NCBI GenBank assembly: GCA_000729835.1
Contig: JFHB01000077.1
Location: forward strand, 62,001-126,000
Direction of reading: 5' to 3'
Source of the DNA: Atkinsonella hypoxylon
Lineage: Eukaryota > Ascomycota > Sordariomycetes > Hypocreales > Clavicipitaceae
Length of the DNA: 64,000 bases
Shown here: positions 11,398-22,880 of the stretch, piece after piece
Numbering within the stretch: position 1 is the first letter of the stretch
How the letters are laid out: every line of letters starts with the position of its first letter
Translations under genes and position numbers: made by a program
Notes under the pieces: generated by a model
Seen by the model: the letters and a program-made list of their open reading frames with translations, nothing else
Told to the model about the DNA's origin: nothing
Database searches by the model: none

Positions 11398-14300
11398 ATG
11401 TCTGTGAGAGGGCAGTCTCCCACTCGATCTGCCGTGGGTTCTTCCCGCAGTCGTGTGGGCTCACCAGCACCTGCATCAAGGCCATCAGGCTGGGTGGCCG
11501 GTCCTGGTTTCGACCCAGCCAGGGGCGCAACTCAGCAAGACAAAGGGAATACTCGGATGGAACTTCCCCCGGATGCTTACGTACTTGATGAGCAGAAAGA
11601 CATCTTCGCGTTACGTGGAGATAAATTTAACACTGAGGGGAGCAAAGCCATCGTGGAAGTAAATCAGTACCGCATGACGAAGTTCGATTTCTCGAAGAAG
11701 ATCGTTCAATATGACGTGAGTTCTAATCTTGTACTTTCCTATGTATTATTTCCTATGTATTATAACTGATCACTCTCGTTTCAGGTCATCATCTCCCCAG
11801 ACACTGAGACAAAAGCTGCTCTGATGAAAAAGATCTGGACAAACTCAGCTACGAAACAGGCTTTACAGAGATACGCATATGCGAAGTGGATTTTCGATGG
11901 GCGTAAGCTCGCCTGGGCTCCCGGTCTAGTAGATAACGGTGAACTTCGGTTCACTGTCAATTTGGATGAGGGAAAGACCCCCCAAGGAGCTCCAGTTCGA
12001 GAGGGTGCCCGGTTCTTTGTCACTTTGCGAGCGACGACGGAGATCCATATTTCTGCCTTGAAGGGATATTTAGATCGCAAAATTCAGTTCAATACTAGCG
12101 TTCAAGTTGCCCTCAATTTCATGGATCATCTCCTCCGTCAGTGGCCATCACAGCATATGGTGGCAATCAAGAGAAACTTCTACAGCAAGTCTGAGCGGGG
12201 GAAACCTTTACTGGACGGCAACGTGCTGGAAGTGCACAAAGGCACTTATGCATCCATTCGCATGAGCCACAACCTGGCTAACGGAGGAACTGGCTTGGCT
12301 CTCAACGCTGATGCCACAAACACCGTCTTTTGGACAGGGTTACAGCCTCTTGACCAATTAATGTGCAACTTTCTGGCAATATGCGATCGCAAATGGAAGG
12401 GAATGAACCCCGTAACCGCTGCAAAGGAGTTGAGGCCTGTTCGCGACAAGGACGGCAAATGGCAGTCATCTGATGCGTTCAAGCAACTACGCAAGATGAG
12501 AAAACTGAAGTTCACGGTTAAGCATGCAAATCGTTCTGCTAGTGACAAAGTCTACGCGCTGATGGATTTTACTTTTGATGACAAGTATGGTGCAGAAGGG
12601 GCCACGGCCAAAACAGTCACATTTGATTACAATGGAAATCAAGTATCTGTGGCCGACTATTATCGAATCAAGTACAAGGCCCAGCTAAGACATGCAAACC
12701 TCCCACTTATCTTTGCTGGCAAAGGAGGATATATTCCTATGGAGTTCGCAATAATCGAGCCAATGCAGAGGTATACCTTCAAATTGAATCCGGAGCAGAC
12801 TGCGGCTATGATCAAGATTGCAGTTACTCGTCCGAAACAGAGACGCGCAGATATTGAGAGAAATGTCGCTAGCTTGCAATTAACAGCTGATCCGTATTTG
12901 AAAGCTTATGGTGTTGAATTCGAATCCACCTTCACCAAGACGGAGGCCCGAATCATTGCACCTCCACCAGTGAACTTTGCTCAAGGCACAGCAGAACCAA
13001 AGTTCTCTGGACGTTGGGATCTTCGAGGCAAGAAATTCTGGAAGCAGAATGTTGCTCCTTTGCAGAACTGGGCTTTCATCGTGATGGACAACAGCGTCAA
13101 CTATCTGCAGCTTCAAGCATTTGCCAAGTCGTTCAAAACCGCGTTTCTAACCCACGGTGGAAAATGTCCGGCCGACGCTTTGCTGTTGAATGTCCCGGGA
13201 AACATCAAAATGGACGTGGCACAGGCAATTGCATGGGCTCACGCCGAGGTAACTAGACAGCGAGGGTACACACAGCTTTTGTTTATCGTCGTTGCGCACA
13301 AGAACAGTCCTCATTATGAGAGACTAAAAAAATCTGCTGATTGCAGATTTGGCATTCTATCACAGGTGGTCAATGGATCTGCTGTGGCAAACAACAATGG
13401 TCAATACCACTCCAACGTCTGCATGAAAGTCAACGCCAAACTTGGTGGAACGACGGCACGAACTATGCCGCCGTGGAAATCTCAGACTTACTTCCCCAAG
13501 GATCGTCCGACTATGATTATTGGAGTTGATATTTCCCATGGAGCCCCTGGTGGTGACACACCCTCAACAGCAGCCATGACCATGTCAGTTGACCGTGATG
13601 CCAACCGATATGCTGCCATGGTTGAAACAAACGGCTACCGCGTCGAAATGCTCACACCATCCAACGTGCACATGATGTTCGGCCAGCTGGCTAACTATTG
13701 GATGTCTGGGCACGAGAAAGCCTTTCCCAAGCATATTATTTACTTCCGCGATGGTGTAGCGGAAGGGCAATTTGCCCAAGTTCTGGATCAAGAAATTCAT
13801 GAGATCAAGTCGTATCTTCGTCAGAGAGCCCCTAAGTCACAGCCGCCCAAATTCACCGTCATTGTGGCCACTAAACGCCATCACATACGCTTCTTCCCGC
13901 AGAAGGGAGACCGAAATGAAAATGCTCTCCCGGGCACCCTGGTGGAACGCGAAGTCACACATCCCTTCATGTGGGACTTTTATCTGTGTTCGCATGTCGC
14001 CATTCAAGGCACAGCTCGGCCCGTGCATTATCATGTAATTCTGGATGAGATGGGTGTCCCGGTGAATGACCTACAGAAGATGATTTACCATCAATGCTAT
14101 TCCTATGCCCGGTCCACAACTCCGGTTTCCTTACATCCAGCAGTCTACTATGCCCATCTCGCGGGGGCCAGAGCGCGATCTCATGAGAACATAGCGACTA
14201 GTGAGGGCTTCCGAGCTGGAGGTAAAGGACACGAGATGATCCGTGATCAGGTAGCGAAGGGCCAGGTAGCTGGACGAGAGAATCTGCGAGGAATCAGCGC

Positions 14301-14406
14301 GCCGCCGTTGCTTCCCCTCGGAGGCAAACCAGAAGCAGACAAACCTCCGGCAGAGGGAGAAATGCGACAGCGTGATTTCTTCCGGGGGACGATGTGGTTC
14401 ATTTAG
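11398..14406 (+). CDS. qde2: Argonaute, QDE-2 type (979 aa, 2 exons)
   Basis: Argonaute protein that binds small RNAs and cleaves or represses complementary transcripts; in Neurospora, QDE-2 is the effector of quelling. Exons are 11398-11715 and 11785-14406, separated by a 69-nt intron. The first 60 residues are Ser/Gly/Pro-rich. The N domain covers about 70-230, linker 230-290, PAZ about 290-430 and MID/PIWI about 520-960. The PIWI catalytic residues are visible: Asp688 in GVDISHG, Asp762 in YFRDGVAEGQF, and His897 in YYAHLAGARAR. The glutamate finger is harder to place: the aligned segment reads HMMFGQLANYWM, with Gln740 near the expected position. The C-terminus ends GTMWFI, close to the MYFV/MYFI-type ends of other Argonautes. 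Expression may be controlled by a long 5' leader. A functional slicer is likely but not shown by sequence alone. Confidence 0.96.
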
Positions 14407-16278
14407 AAGTGGTCAAGGCTAGCAGAAAACGAAGGTTTGCTTTAAGGAGTACGAAAAACAAGGGTAGCTAAGATTTTAATTCTTGACTCAACCAAAAGGG
14501 GCGACCGGTTTGGCGGTAGAGACGAAATTCAGAGGAGGTCAATTTGCTATAGTCGAGACATGAATCAATTGAAAACAATGTGCGAAGCTGCTAAGCCTGT
14601 CGTGCTGCAGTGAATTGTGATAGTACGACTGTGCATACAATGTGGAGTTGAGAGTTTACGGGTTAGGCATCCATTGACTCATTGTAGAACAAGCGATAGC
14701 ATGCTCTACAGACGAAGGGTTCGTCCCGATTACTATGCGTGGCTGAACGAGCCACAGATCACAGCGCTTTCTTTTTTTTTCTTTTTTTTCTTTTTTTTTT
14801 TGGCAGTATTAAAGTCCTGTCGTCCTGATTAACCTTTAGGACATTCTTCTCGGCCGAGGACAAGGGACAAGGCCAACAATGACGTCGGCAGGACGTTGGT
14901 TGATTGGGGAGAGTGTGACGAGTCGCTGGGTCTAATTCTGGTCCACTGTTAGTTAACGGTCCAACGTTTGAATTTGTTGCCTTATAACTGGTACAGGCTG
15001 CGTGTTTCAATTTTGGTCCATCGATAGATAGCTATGTAATTGGAGACTACAGCACTAGGTATTTGACTATGAGTTAATAACGCTTGAGGCTATGGCAGTC
15101 AATTTACCCATAGTAGCCATGTCCGGGTGAATCTGGTCCCTTGGGGTCCTTTACAACGGTAATAGTGTATCGTTGAGACGCAGGTTCTTGCAAGTTTTAA
15201 TTGATTTATATTTATGGTATCCGGACGAATTGGAGCATATGTACGATTAAGAAAGCAGATTGTGAGTTGGGGGCAGACTCGGCGGGACGCAGGATATAGT
15301 GAGTGTCAAGTGATGTCATTTTGTATTCTGGTCCGTCTGGCTGGGTTGGGAAATCGGCTATGCAGGCAAATAGGATTTTTGCGATGCGCATGGGAGCAAA
15401 ACAGATGATTTCTTGACCAAGGACCTCCAGTGACGACGGCACAATGGACCTGAGCTAGCCAGTCTTGTCAGTTACGTAGCAGTTCTCCCATCAAAGGCTC
15501 AGTGAGGTAAGATGCAACATGCAGGCAGGATATGGAGTGAGGTGTGGCCGGGATTGTGACTTTGCGGATGAGCAATGCTGGATGGATACGTAGGTGTTGC
15601 GTCAAACTTTGCCAGATATTGATGCCGAAAAGTGACGGTAATGAGATGGAGATGATTGACAGTTGTTCTGCGTTTGTCGAGAAGAACCCGGCTGCTTCAG
15701 CCACAAAACGCCACAACAAGCGGTGGGAGTGGAATAAACTTTGGGCACGATCTGCATGAGGCCGGAATGGGAGGGAATGGAAACGGCATGAACTGAAGTT
15801 GGAGTCTCAGCGGCCACTTTTTTTACTCCACCCGCGTGCCGGGCATGGAGGTGATAACTTAGTTGTTGGGCAATTGTCTCGCTTCTCCCTGCAGAAGCCA
15901 TGGTGCCCGTCCAACCGGGTTCATCGCACGTCGCTGCCGGGTTGCTTCAGTCGCCGCCGTGATTGGAACCGACCAGCGAGACGAGACAACTACGCTTGTG
16001 ATGAGAATCGGCAGCTTTCGATCCAAATCGAGCCATTGGCAAGACATAGGGATAAAGGGGAAACGACTTGTCCGGAGCAAAACTTCCGGGCACTTTGCTC
16101 CGACGGAAGCGACAAGCATGGATGCGGGCCTGCTCCTCTGGCCGTGACTGGCTGCGGAGGTGAGCCCGAGCAGTAGCTGAGGATAGTTGGGATAGTTTAC
16201 GGACTACGAGGTTGATGAAGGATCCCGACGTGTCGCGGGGGAGGTTGGGTTCCAGGTAGTCGGTATTTAAAGGCCGGC

Positions 16279-16420
16279 GTGAGCGTGAGCGTGAGCATGC
16301 GCTGTGCTGTGCTGTGCTGTGCTGTGCTGTGCTGTGCTGTGCTGTGCTGTGCTGTGCTGTGCTGTGCTGTGCTGTGCTGTGCTGTGCTGTGCTGTGCTGT
16401 GCTGTGCTGTGCTGTGCTGT
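16279..16420. repeat. GTGAGC x3 followed by GCTGT x24 microsatellite
   Basis: Three perfect GTGAGC hexamers (16279-16296) run into 24 perfect GCTGT pentamers (16301-16420). The perfection suggests recent expansion by slippage. A pentamer array is open in all frames without stops, which creates spurious Cys/Ala/Val/Leu or Ser/Thr/Ala/Gln/His open frames. Confidence 0.97.
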
Positions 16421-17458
16421 ACTTGTACTTGTACTGTATTGTACCCGTATGCCGACTCAAATCGCAATTTATTACCGAGTCTGGTGCTCCATGTGTCTCA
16501 ATTTGTATGTATGTATGTAATTTTTCAAGCTATCAAGACATACGTGGTAAAGCTTTATATATTCATGAATATTATGATATGCAAGGTTCCAAGAGTATGT
16601 CTTTCCTGGGTATAATGTGGTAACCTTCTGAGGAAGCGAAAAGCGGTTTTAATGTTTTACATTTATAGGGCCTGGGAGCTTTCGTGAGAAAGAAATACAG
16701 TGGGGATACAGTGCAGATTTTATAAACCTTGGAAGCTTTTTCTCACCACTAGGTCTATAATTCTATAATTTAGCATATAATTTGTATACCTAGTGTCTGG
16801 TATATAAAGTACTCAGGTACCTACCTAGGGTAGCTACCTATCCAGGTAGGTAGTAAATCGCGATTCTAGCAGGCGCAATATGAAATGTTCGCAGACTTTA
16901 AGAACCCCCAAACCCCACTGTAGGAGGAAGTACTTACTCTAGACAGACTGAGGTCTGAGATATCAAGTGACAGGGCAGCTCCTGCCACGCACGCAGAATG
17001 CAGAATGCAGGCAGGGGCAGGGGTCAACAACCAGACAACGAACGAATGGACACTTCAAACAACTCCGTGATACCAACTCGCTACCCGAGGAACTGGACTA
17101 CCAAGTACTGTACTCGGATCACTTCTCATCGCACCCAAAGCCGTGGGATCGGTGGGCGTCTTTGGTTGGCGATGAGTGACCAGGCCCGGGCACAGTGGCG
17201 TAATCCCCATTCCAGGGCGAGTTCCGGGCATTTGCAGGCCAACACCCGAAACTATATCCGTCCGCAGTGCAGGTGCAATGAAACCGATTCGTCAAATGAC
17301 GCAAGATGTCCTAGTTGATCGCTCCGAATAATAATCCTGGGCATGTCGAACATGGGCATAATGAGACTTCTTCCTATGTACCTATGTAACTTGGGTCGGT
17401 TGTCTCGACCCTGAGCATTTTATCCCACACTGGCTGGCCTATGTGAATGATAAATATA

Positions 17459-17586
17459 CCAAGTACCAATACCTATACCTATACCAAGTACCTATACCTA
17501 TACCAATACCTACACCTACACCTACACCTATGCCTATACCTATACCTATACCTATACCTATACCTATACCTACAACCTATACTAGG
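17459..17586. repeat. CCTATA-type hexamer array, imperfect
   Basis: About 20 units of ACCTAT/ACCTAC/ACCAAT hexamers, with a perfect block of ACCTAT near 17536-17570. Some units read AAGTACCT, resembling the ACCTAGGT motif dispersed elsewhere in the window. Confidence 0.93.
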
Positions 17587-17675
17587 CATCTACCTGGCAC
17601 ATTTCCGCCGGCGAGAGATGGCGGAGACTTTCAACATGGCTTGTGGATCCGCATCAATACCAGTAGCAATGTCGT

Positions 17676-17705
17676 AAAGGCAAAGGCAAAGGCAAAGGCA
17701 AAGGC
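17676..17705. repeat. AAAGGC hexamer x5
   Basis: Five perfect AAAGGC units, about 90 bases after the CCTATA array. Confidence 0.95.
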
Positions 17706-18005
17706 CACCTGAACTATTTGTGCAGGGCAGGCGCAGTACAGGCGCCGCGAATCAGCCACCCAGAAGCTCTACCATGCCGTGAAGGCGCCTCCCAGGCGGA
17801 TCCTGCCTCCGCCGCCTTTTTTACATCGGGATCGATCTGCTCACACATTTCCGATCACAACACTGTCCGTAGCTTGTGAATGGGTGAATAGGAAGGAGCA
17901 GGTACGTCTCTACGCCCTCGCCCATGCTACATGCCAATCGCCTCCTTCCCACTTGCTGTGCGTAGGTTCACATTTCCGTACAGTACCTACTTTCTCTTGG
18001 TTTGC

Positions 18006-18092
18006 CATGCACGCCATGCACGCCACGCACGCACGCCATGCACGCATGTTCTTCTGCCCAGGTCCTTGTCCTTGTCCTTGTCCTTGTCCTTG
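18006..18092. repeat. CATGCACGC array followed by TCCTTG x5
   Basis: A degenerate CACGCCATG/CACGCACGC array (18006-18045) is followed after 17 bases by five perfect TCCTTG hexamers (18063-18092). Confidence 0.93.
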
Positions 18093-18485
18093 GTACAAGA
18101 AAACAGGAACATCGTGCCCGGCGAAGCGCTGCATGCTGCCGTACCCTGTTTTATGTGGTTGATCGGTCTGGTATCGATCGTATAAAGAAGGCTCGCTGTC
18201 CTACCAGTCTCAATGCCACCAGACACGATGCTTCTCGGCTGAACAGACACTACTCAACTCAGTACTGCTGGTCACTGTTGGTCACTGCCGCTGAGCAAGC
18301 CTTTCTTGAGTATCCGAATCCTCGTCTGTCTAGACAATCAATTCGTTTACCAAGATCACGTATCTGAACGAGAAATCAGAACATTGAAATCTTATTTCAG
18401 AGCTAGGAAGCTGCCACCTGCATATATCACAAGCAAAACTTGTGCTTGCACCGATCCAACTTTAGCTTCCTTTCTGCCAAAGCCC

Positions 18486-18530
18486 CATCAGCCATCAGCC
18501 ATCAGCCATCAGCCATCAGCCATCAGCCAT
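18486..18530. repeat. CATCAGC heptamer x6
   Basis: Six perfect CATCAGC units and a partial seventh, about 320 bases upstream of the start codon at 18852. Confidence 0.95.
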
Positions 18531-18851
18531 CTCGCCGAGACCACCACCAACCGACGCGAACGCTTGTGCGTCTTGGTTGAGGTTAGCTTGTTGTCGTCTA
18601 CCTCCTACAGAGCCTCCTTCGTGCGAGTTATATTTCTGGGCCTCGACTGCTTGCTTATTTTCGTTGTGTTTCTGCTGTTGTTCTTCATGAAATTGTGCAA
18701 GCCTTTGCAGCCATTGAGAGCCTGAAACTTGCAGGCGATATCAACTCGCGACCGACTTATATATAAATCACAGTCTCCAAACCCACATTGATCATTGCAC
18801 CCAGGGTGTGTAATTCCAACGAACGATTTGTTCACTCCAAAGCCATCCATC

Positions 18852-20141
18852 ATGCCAAGGAAGAGTTCCATGGATATTAGCGGCATGGACGAACCAATGT
18901 CGTTGGAGAAGGCGGCCCGCAAGGTATGTCTACACTTGTACTGTCACCTGTTACCACACAGTAAAAGAATTTCCCACGCGTTGCTCACAATGCTCGTTTT
19001 CTGTATCTGTAAAGGACAAGAAGGCTAATATATTTGGTTCAAGACTGAACGCTCTCACGAAGAGAACCAAGAGCGTGCATATATTGCAGCTTCACGGAGG
19101 GCCGATCGGAGTATCGAGGCACGAGTGCAATCAGCCCGCATGGCCAGCGAGATTCACAAAAAGCGTACGGGCAAGGGTTTCAAGATCACCGAAGATATTG
19201 TCATGAAAGAAGAAATGTATGAGGAGGAAGACGATGATTTGCCGCGATCATATCGTCTCCTCAGTACAAGCATGCAGACTCCATCGCCCGAATTAAACTC
19301 ACGCCTAGATGCATTTCTGACCAATAGGATGGCTATGTCACAGATGCTGGCCCGGACAAACGAAGAATGGCGAGAGAATGAAATCAACAGGCTCTTTGCC
19401 GCATCTTTTCCAAACGTTGTACCGACAAGTCAGCAGCCATCTCCGACAATACCTACTCAATCAACTGACCACCAGTTTCCGGAGTCCTACTCTCCTACAG
19501 CCTATTCTCCACCCGTCGCGCCATCGACGTATTCATGGTCATCATATTCTCCAGCAGACTTGAACTCGCTCCGCAATAATCCTATGCTTACACCGGTCTC
19601 TTGGCAGCCCCGTTCGAAAGCTCCCAGGCGTAAGTCACGCCCTTCTTCAGGAACCAAGAGCCGTCGGACGAACTCCAAATCGTCTAGCAGTTCTGCAGCC
19701 TCTGCAAAGAAGAAGAGGAGCATCATCGATAGTCCACCTTCCGCTCAGACCACACCAATTCCCGATACTGCAATTTCACCGCAGACTCCCTCCGAACCTC
19801 TATTCCCTAGCAGATCTGCTTTCACAACCGAGTTGCCTCCAGAGGCTCGCATGATGCTCAATGGCGTTGGTGCCGACGCAGTATTGGATCAAACGTTGGC
19901 GAATCAGGAAGATCATAGCGCCCCGAACTGGTTAGACCCATTCAACTTCCTCGACGATTTGCCACTGCCTCGCGCTGATCCGATATTTGGTGTCCAAGAT
20001 GGGTTTGGCGCCGACCTGTATGGAGGTGGGACTGAGGATTCCATGCCCTCAAAGTGCGCCATGCCCAACACGCAGAGTGCAATAGAAGGAGGAGTTGATT
20101 GGGGTCACTTCATAAACGATTCCCTTTGGAACAACGAGTAG
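18852..20141 (+). CDS. Conserved fungal protein of unknown function (about 389 aa)
   Basis: I do not recognise a function. Exon 1 (18852-18923) encodes a 24-aa start MPRKSSMDISGMDEP...ARK and ends at a strong GTATGT donor. The main reading frame opens at 19044 and runs to 20141. It contains a conserved-looking block rich in charged residues (ERSHEENQERAYIAASRR, then EARVQSARMASEIHKKRTGKG and MKEEMYEEEDDDLP) that I recall from hypothetical proteins of many filamentous ascomycetes. The middle is Pro/Ser/Thr-rich, with basic clusters (KAPRRKSRPSS, AKKKR) at about residues 215-255 that could act as a nuclear localisation signal, then a disordered C-terminus. Splicing is uncertain: an AAG acceptor at 19041-19043 joins the frames, whereas one at 19012-19014 adds a family-like DKKANI stretch but puts the rest out of frame. 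It could be a nuclear regulator; that is a guess. Confidence 0.75.
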
Positions 20142-20780
20142 AGGATAAAAAGATGCTGGACGAGGCAAATAGGATGACGACTTTTTTTTTTTGTCTTTTT
20201 TCTGGTTCGTTCAACACGTACACGCCGAACAGTCTTGCTTTGTGGTCTATGAGCCGGATCCCCTGGGGACTGGGCGATTGTGGCTGCAGACGTTTCGGTC
20301 AGCAATTTTGGCGTTGCCGATTTTTGGCTCCTATATGGTTCACGGACATGTGGTCATGTCTGAAAAGGGTTTTTTTTTTGTGGAAAGCATGGCAATGTAT
20401 ACGACACTATACCCCATGAAAAAATAGCCAACGGTTTTTAGGGCGATTGGAATCATTTGCTACGGCATACAACTACGGTATATAATCAGAATAAATTGCA
20501 GGCGAGCGCTTTGGAATGGGCACGTTTGATGCAAAGATTGTTGTTGTCCATGCCAACATGATTTTAAATTGGAGTTGGCTGTAAGTAAATGGTGATATAC
20601 ATGAAGCTTCAAAGTCAGTACCCTTGCTTGTCGTGAGTCATTCTGTCAATTCAGTTTGGTCCCTGTTCATGTCGTTATCCAAGCTACGTCATGGCGAAGA
20701 GAAACATCAATGCCTTTCAAAAGATGGGACCAAAGGTTATATGAGCAAGGCCAACTCGTTCCGTCCGTTTTCCCATCGCC
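20142..20780. other. Convergent intergenic region
   Basis: This stretch lies between the 3' ends of the unknown-function gene and nop9. T-runs at about 20182-20192 and 20371-20379 and AATAAA-like sequence near 20490 fit 3'UTRs. No gene is seen. Confidence 0.55.
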
Positions 20781-22880
20781 CTATTTCCCTTCCCGTCCCT
20801 GCCTCCTCTTGTCCACCCCATCCATCTCGGCTTTCTGCCCCTGCTGACTCGGGACCGACGCGTCAATCTCCCTCATCCAGGTCCGCCAGTCCATGTACCT
20901 TGTTTTCCAGGTATCGCCTTTCCATGACCGCCATACGCTTCTGCCCGTCCAGCTTTGCCGGAGCGCGGACTCGTGGGCGCCGAGCGTCTCCATGACGGCT
21001 TCTTTCACGTGAAAGGGGATGCTGGCGTGTTTGCCCTTGCTGGGGACATGGGCTATGGCGATGACGAGGTTGTGCCCGAACTGGGCGGTCGACAGCTCGA
21101 CGATGTGGGGGTGGAGGGAGGAGACGAGGGATTTCTGGAAGACTGCGTTCGTGGAGGGGGCGGAGAGGGCTGTGGTGAGGAGGGTCACGGTGGGCATGGA
21201 TGCGTTTGCGAGGCGGAGGAGGCTTGTTGGCGGGAGGGCGAGGATGGAGTCGTGGACGGCCTTGCTGGGGCCCGGGATGGAGAGCATGGTGGTCAGGAGC
21301 TGGGCGCCGTGGGACTGGATGGCGTATTCGTTGCGCGACAGGCTGGCTGCGTCCCCTTTGGCATCTTGCTCTCCGAGGTTGCACAGCGTGGTGACGAGGT
21401 CGGCGGACTGTTTGCCGCAGCCGTCCTTGAGGCCGCGCGTGAGTGTGCGGACTTGCTCGTGGGCGCCGCGGGCGGAGCAGCGCGCCAGGAGCGTGCGGAG
21501 GACGTTGAAGCGCGCCTTGGTGACGAGCTGGGGCACCGTGGGGATGATCTTGTCGGCCGCCTGGACGAGGTCGTCTTTCCCCAGGCGGTTGAGCACCTGG
21601 ATGGCTGGGTAGCAGGATATGTCGTTGCGGACGTAGCCTTCTATGCGGGGGAGGAAGAAGTTCTGCGTGAGCTGTTTGAAGATTTTGCCCGGGCAGTGCT
21701 GGACGAGCGTCTCGATGAGCCGCGAGCCGATCTGGTCGTAGGTCATGCCGTTGATGAACTCGGATGCTGTGGAGGACGGGTCTGACAGGGTCTTGGGCGC
21801 CCCGGGGAGGAGTTTCTGGAGGAGAGAGACGGAGGTTCTGTCTGATGCCTTGTCCTTTGAAGTCTCTGTGGTTTCCGCCGCCGCCGCCGCCGCCTTCTTC
21901 CCAGCTTTGCTGAGCGTCATGTCTAGCTCAAGGAGGAGTTGGAGCGTAGGATTGCCAATGGGGTGTCTGGCCAGAACGCGCAGGCCCGTGTCGTCCAGTC
22001 CGGCCGTGGAATCGGCAATGATCTTGGTCACCGCGAGGGTGAAAGAGGCGGGCACCACTCTGGTGCCCTTGTTCTGCTCATCCGCAGCCGCCGCGCCGGC
22101 CACCGAGACCTTCTCCTTCTTCTTGCTCTTCAGGAGCGTCCGCACCGACACATCGTCGAGCGGACGGCCGGACAGGACGAGCAGCAGGACGCGCAATGTG
22201 TGCGAGGCGAATCGGTCCGTAATCAGAAAGCTCAGGCTGCCCTCGAGCTCGTCCAGTGTCGCGAGGAAGAGTTCCTCCATGGACGCCTCGGGCTTGTAGT
22301 CCCCGGCGCGCCCGCCTTGCGTGTCCAGCAGGAAGCCGGCGAGCTCTTGCGTGACGACGCCTGCGGATCGGAGGAAGAGGGCTTCGCAGCAGTGGCTGGC
22401 GAAGCGATGCTGGACCAGAGACAGGAAGTGGCTGCCGAATGCTTCGAAGAGGTGCTTCTTCTGCGCCGTGTTGGACAATTGGATGAGTCGTTCCAGCAGA
22501 CGTGAGCATGACTGGCTGCTGGCGAGCTTGAGCTCTTTGCCTCGGGCTTCTCGGAAGACACTTTCTAGGAATAGGTCGCGATCTTTCGCTGTGGGGAATT
22601 CGTTCAGCTCGAGCATCTCGTCGGCACGTCTGAAGTATTCTTGCTCTTGGTCAGCTAGCATGCCGAAGAACTCCTTCTCCCCTGGTCCATTATAGTGCTG
22701 CTGTGACTGGTCTGGATACTGGTAGTCCTGGTAGCCTTCCGTTGCATAGTCGTCAAGATTCGCGTTCTTGGTTCGCTGGCGCTTTGGTTCGGACACATTG
22801 CTATGGTCCCTTGCTTCGTCTCTTCTTTTTCGTTTTCTCTCCTCGCGATCGGCGCCACGTTTTGTTCGTGGCTTCGGCAT
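20781..22880 (-). CDS. nop9: Nucleolar Pumilio-repeat protein NOP9 (699 aa, single exon)
   Basis: NOP9 is a nucleolar RNA-binding protein of the 90S/pre-40S particle, needed for 18S rRNA maturation; it binds ITS1 near the 3' end of 18S and restrains cleavage by Nob1. The frame extends upstream to 23048, but the start MPKPRTKRGADREERKRKRR at 22880 matches the family, and upstream residues look like leader translation. Residues 1-40 are Lys/Arg-rich and could be a nucleolar signal. From about 120 to 660 the protein carries degenerate PUF repeats with helices such as SSQSCSRLLERLIQL, HRFASHCCEALFLR, DRFASHTLRVLLLVL, NPTLQLLLELD, GSRLIETLVQH and FGHNLVIAIAHV. The coding sequence is markedly GC-rich, producing long antisense open frames (for example 20955-21785) that I regard as artefacts. 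A short GCC repeat near 21880 encodes poly-Ala. Confidence 0.95.
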   Translation of the reverse strand: MPKPRTKRGADREERKRKRRDEARDHSNVSEPKRQRTKNANLDDYATEGYQDYQYPDQSQQHYNGPGEKEFFGMLADQEQEYFRRADEMLELNEFPTAKDRDLFLESVFREARGKELKLASSQSCSRLLERLIQLSNTAQKKHLFEAFGSHFLSLVQHRFASHCCEALFLRSAGVVTQELAGFLLDTQGGRAGDYKPEASMEELFLATLDELEGSLSFLITDRFASHTLRVLLLVLSGRPLDDVSVRTLLKSKKKEKVSVAGAAAADEQNKGTRVVPASFTLAVTKIIADSTAGLDDTGLRVLARHPIGNPTLQLLLELDMTLSKAGKKAAAAAAETTETSKDKASDRTSVSLLQKLLPGAPKTLSDPSSTASEFINGMTYDQIGSRLIETLVQHCPGKIFKQLTQNFFLPRIEGYVRNDISCYPAIQVLNRLGKDDLVQAADKIIPTVPQLVTKARFNVLRTLLARCSARGAHEQVRTLTRGLKDGCGKQSADLVTTLCNLGEQDAKGDAASLSRNEYAIQSHGAQLLTTMLSIPGPSKAVHDSILALPPTSLLRLANASMPTVTLLTTALSAPSTNAVFQKSLVSSLHPHIVELSTAQFGHNLVIAIAHVPSKGKHASIPFHVKEAVMETLGAHESALRQSWTGRSVWRSWKGDTWKTRYMDWRTWMREIDASVPSQQGQKAEMDGVDKRRQGREGK

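Larger units (their letters stand above)
14407..18851. other. 4.4-kb intergenic region rich in short tandem repeats
   Basis: No convincing gene is present. Open frames at 15799-16176 (+) and 15859-16119 (-) overlap on opposite strands and lack family resemblance; frames at 16197-16623 are translations of a GCTGT repeat. The region contains at least six different short tandem repeats (listed separately), T-rich tracts near 14770-14802 and an ACCTACCTAGG cluster at 16817-16855. A TATATATAAA-like sequence at about 18757-18767 lies roughly 90 bases upstream of the next start codon and may be its TATA element. Confidence 0.55.

Noticed and set aside
15799..16176. Possible genes on both strands at 15.8-16.2 kb
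   Set aside because: Frames on opposite strands overlap completely, with no family resemblance, splice signals or signal peptide.
16197..16623. Several Cys/Ala/Val/Leu-repeat or Ser/Thr/Ala/Gln/His-repeat open frames
   Set aside because: They are translations of the GCTGT microsatellite, which has no stop in any frame.
16300..18530. Tandem arrays as possible CRISPR
   Set aside because: Units of 5-9 bp without unique spacers in a eukaryotic genome; simple sequence repeats, not CRISPR.
20955..21785. Long plus-strand open frame of 276 codons opposite nop9
   Set aside because: It lies fully antisense to a clear NOP9 coding sequence with high GC; composition is Gly/Glu/Val/Ala-rich without domain. 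Typical shadow frame.
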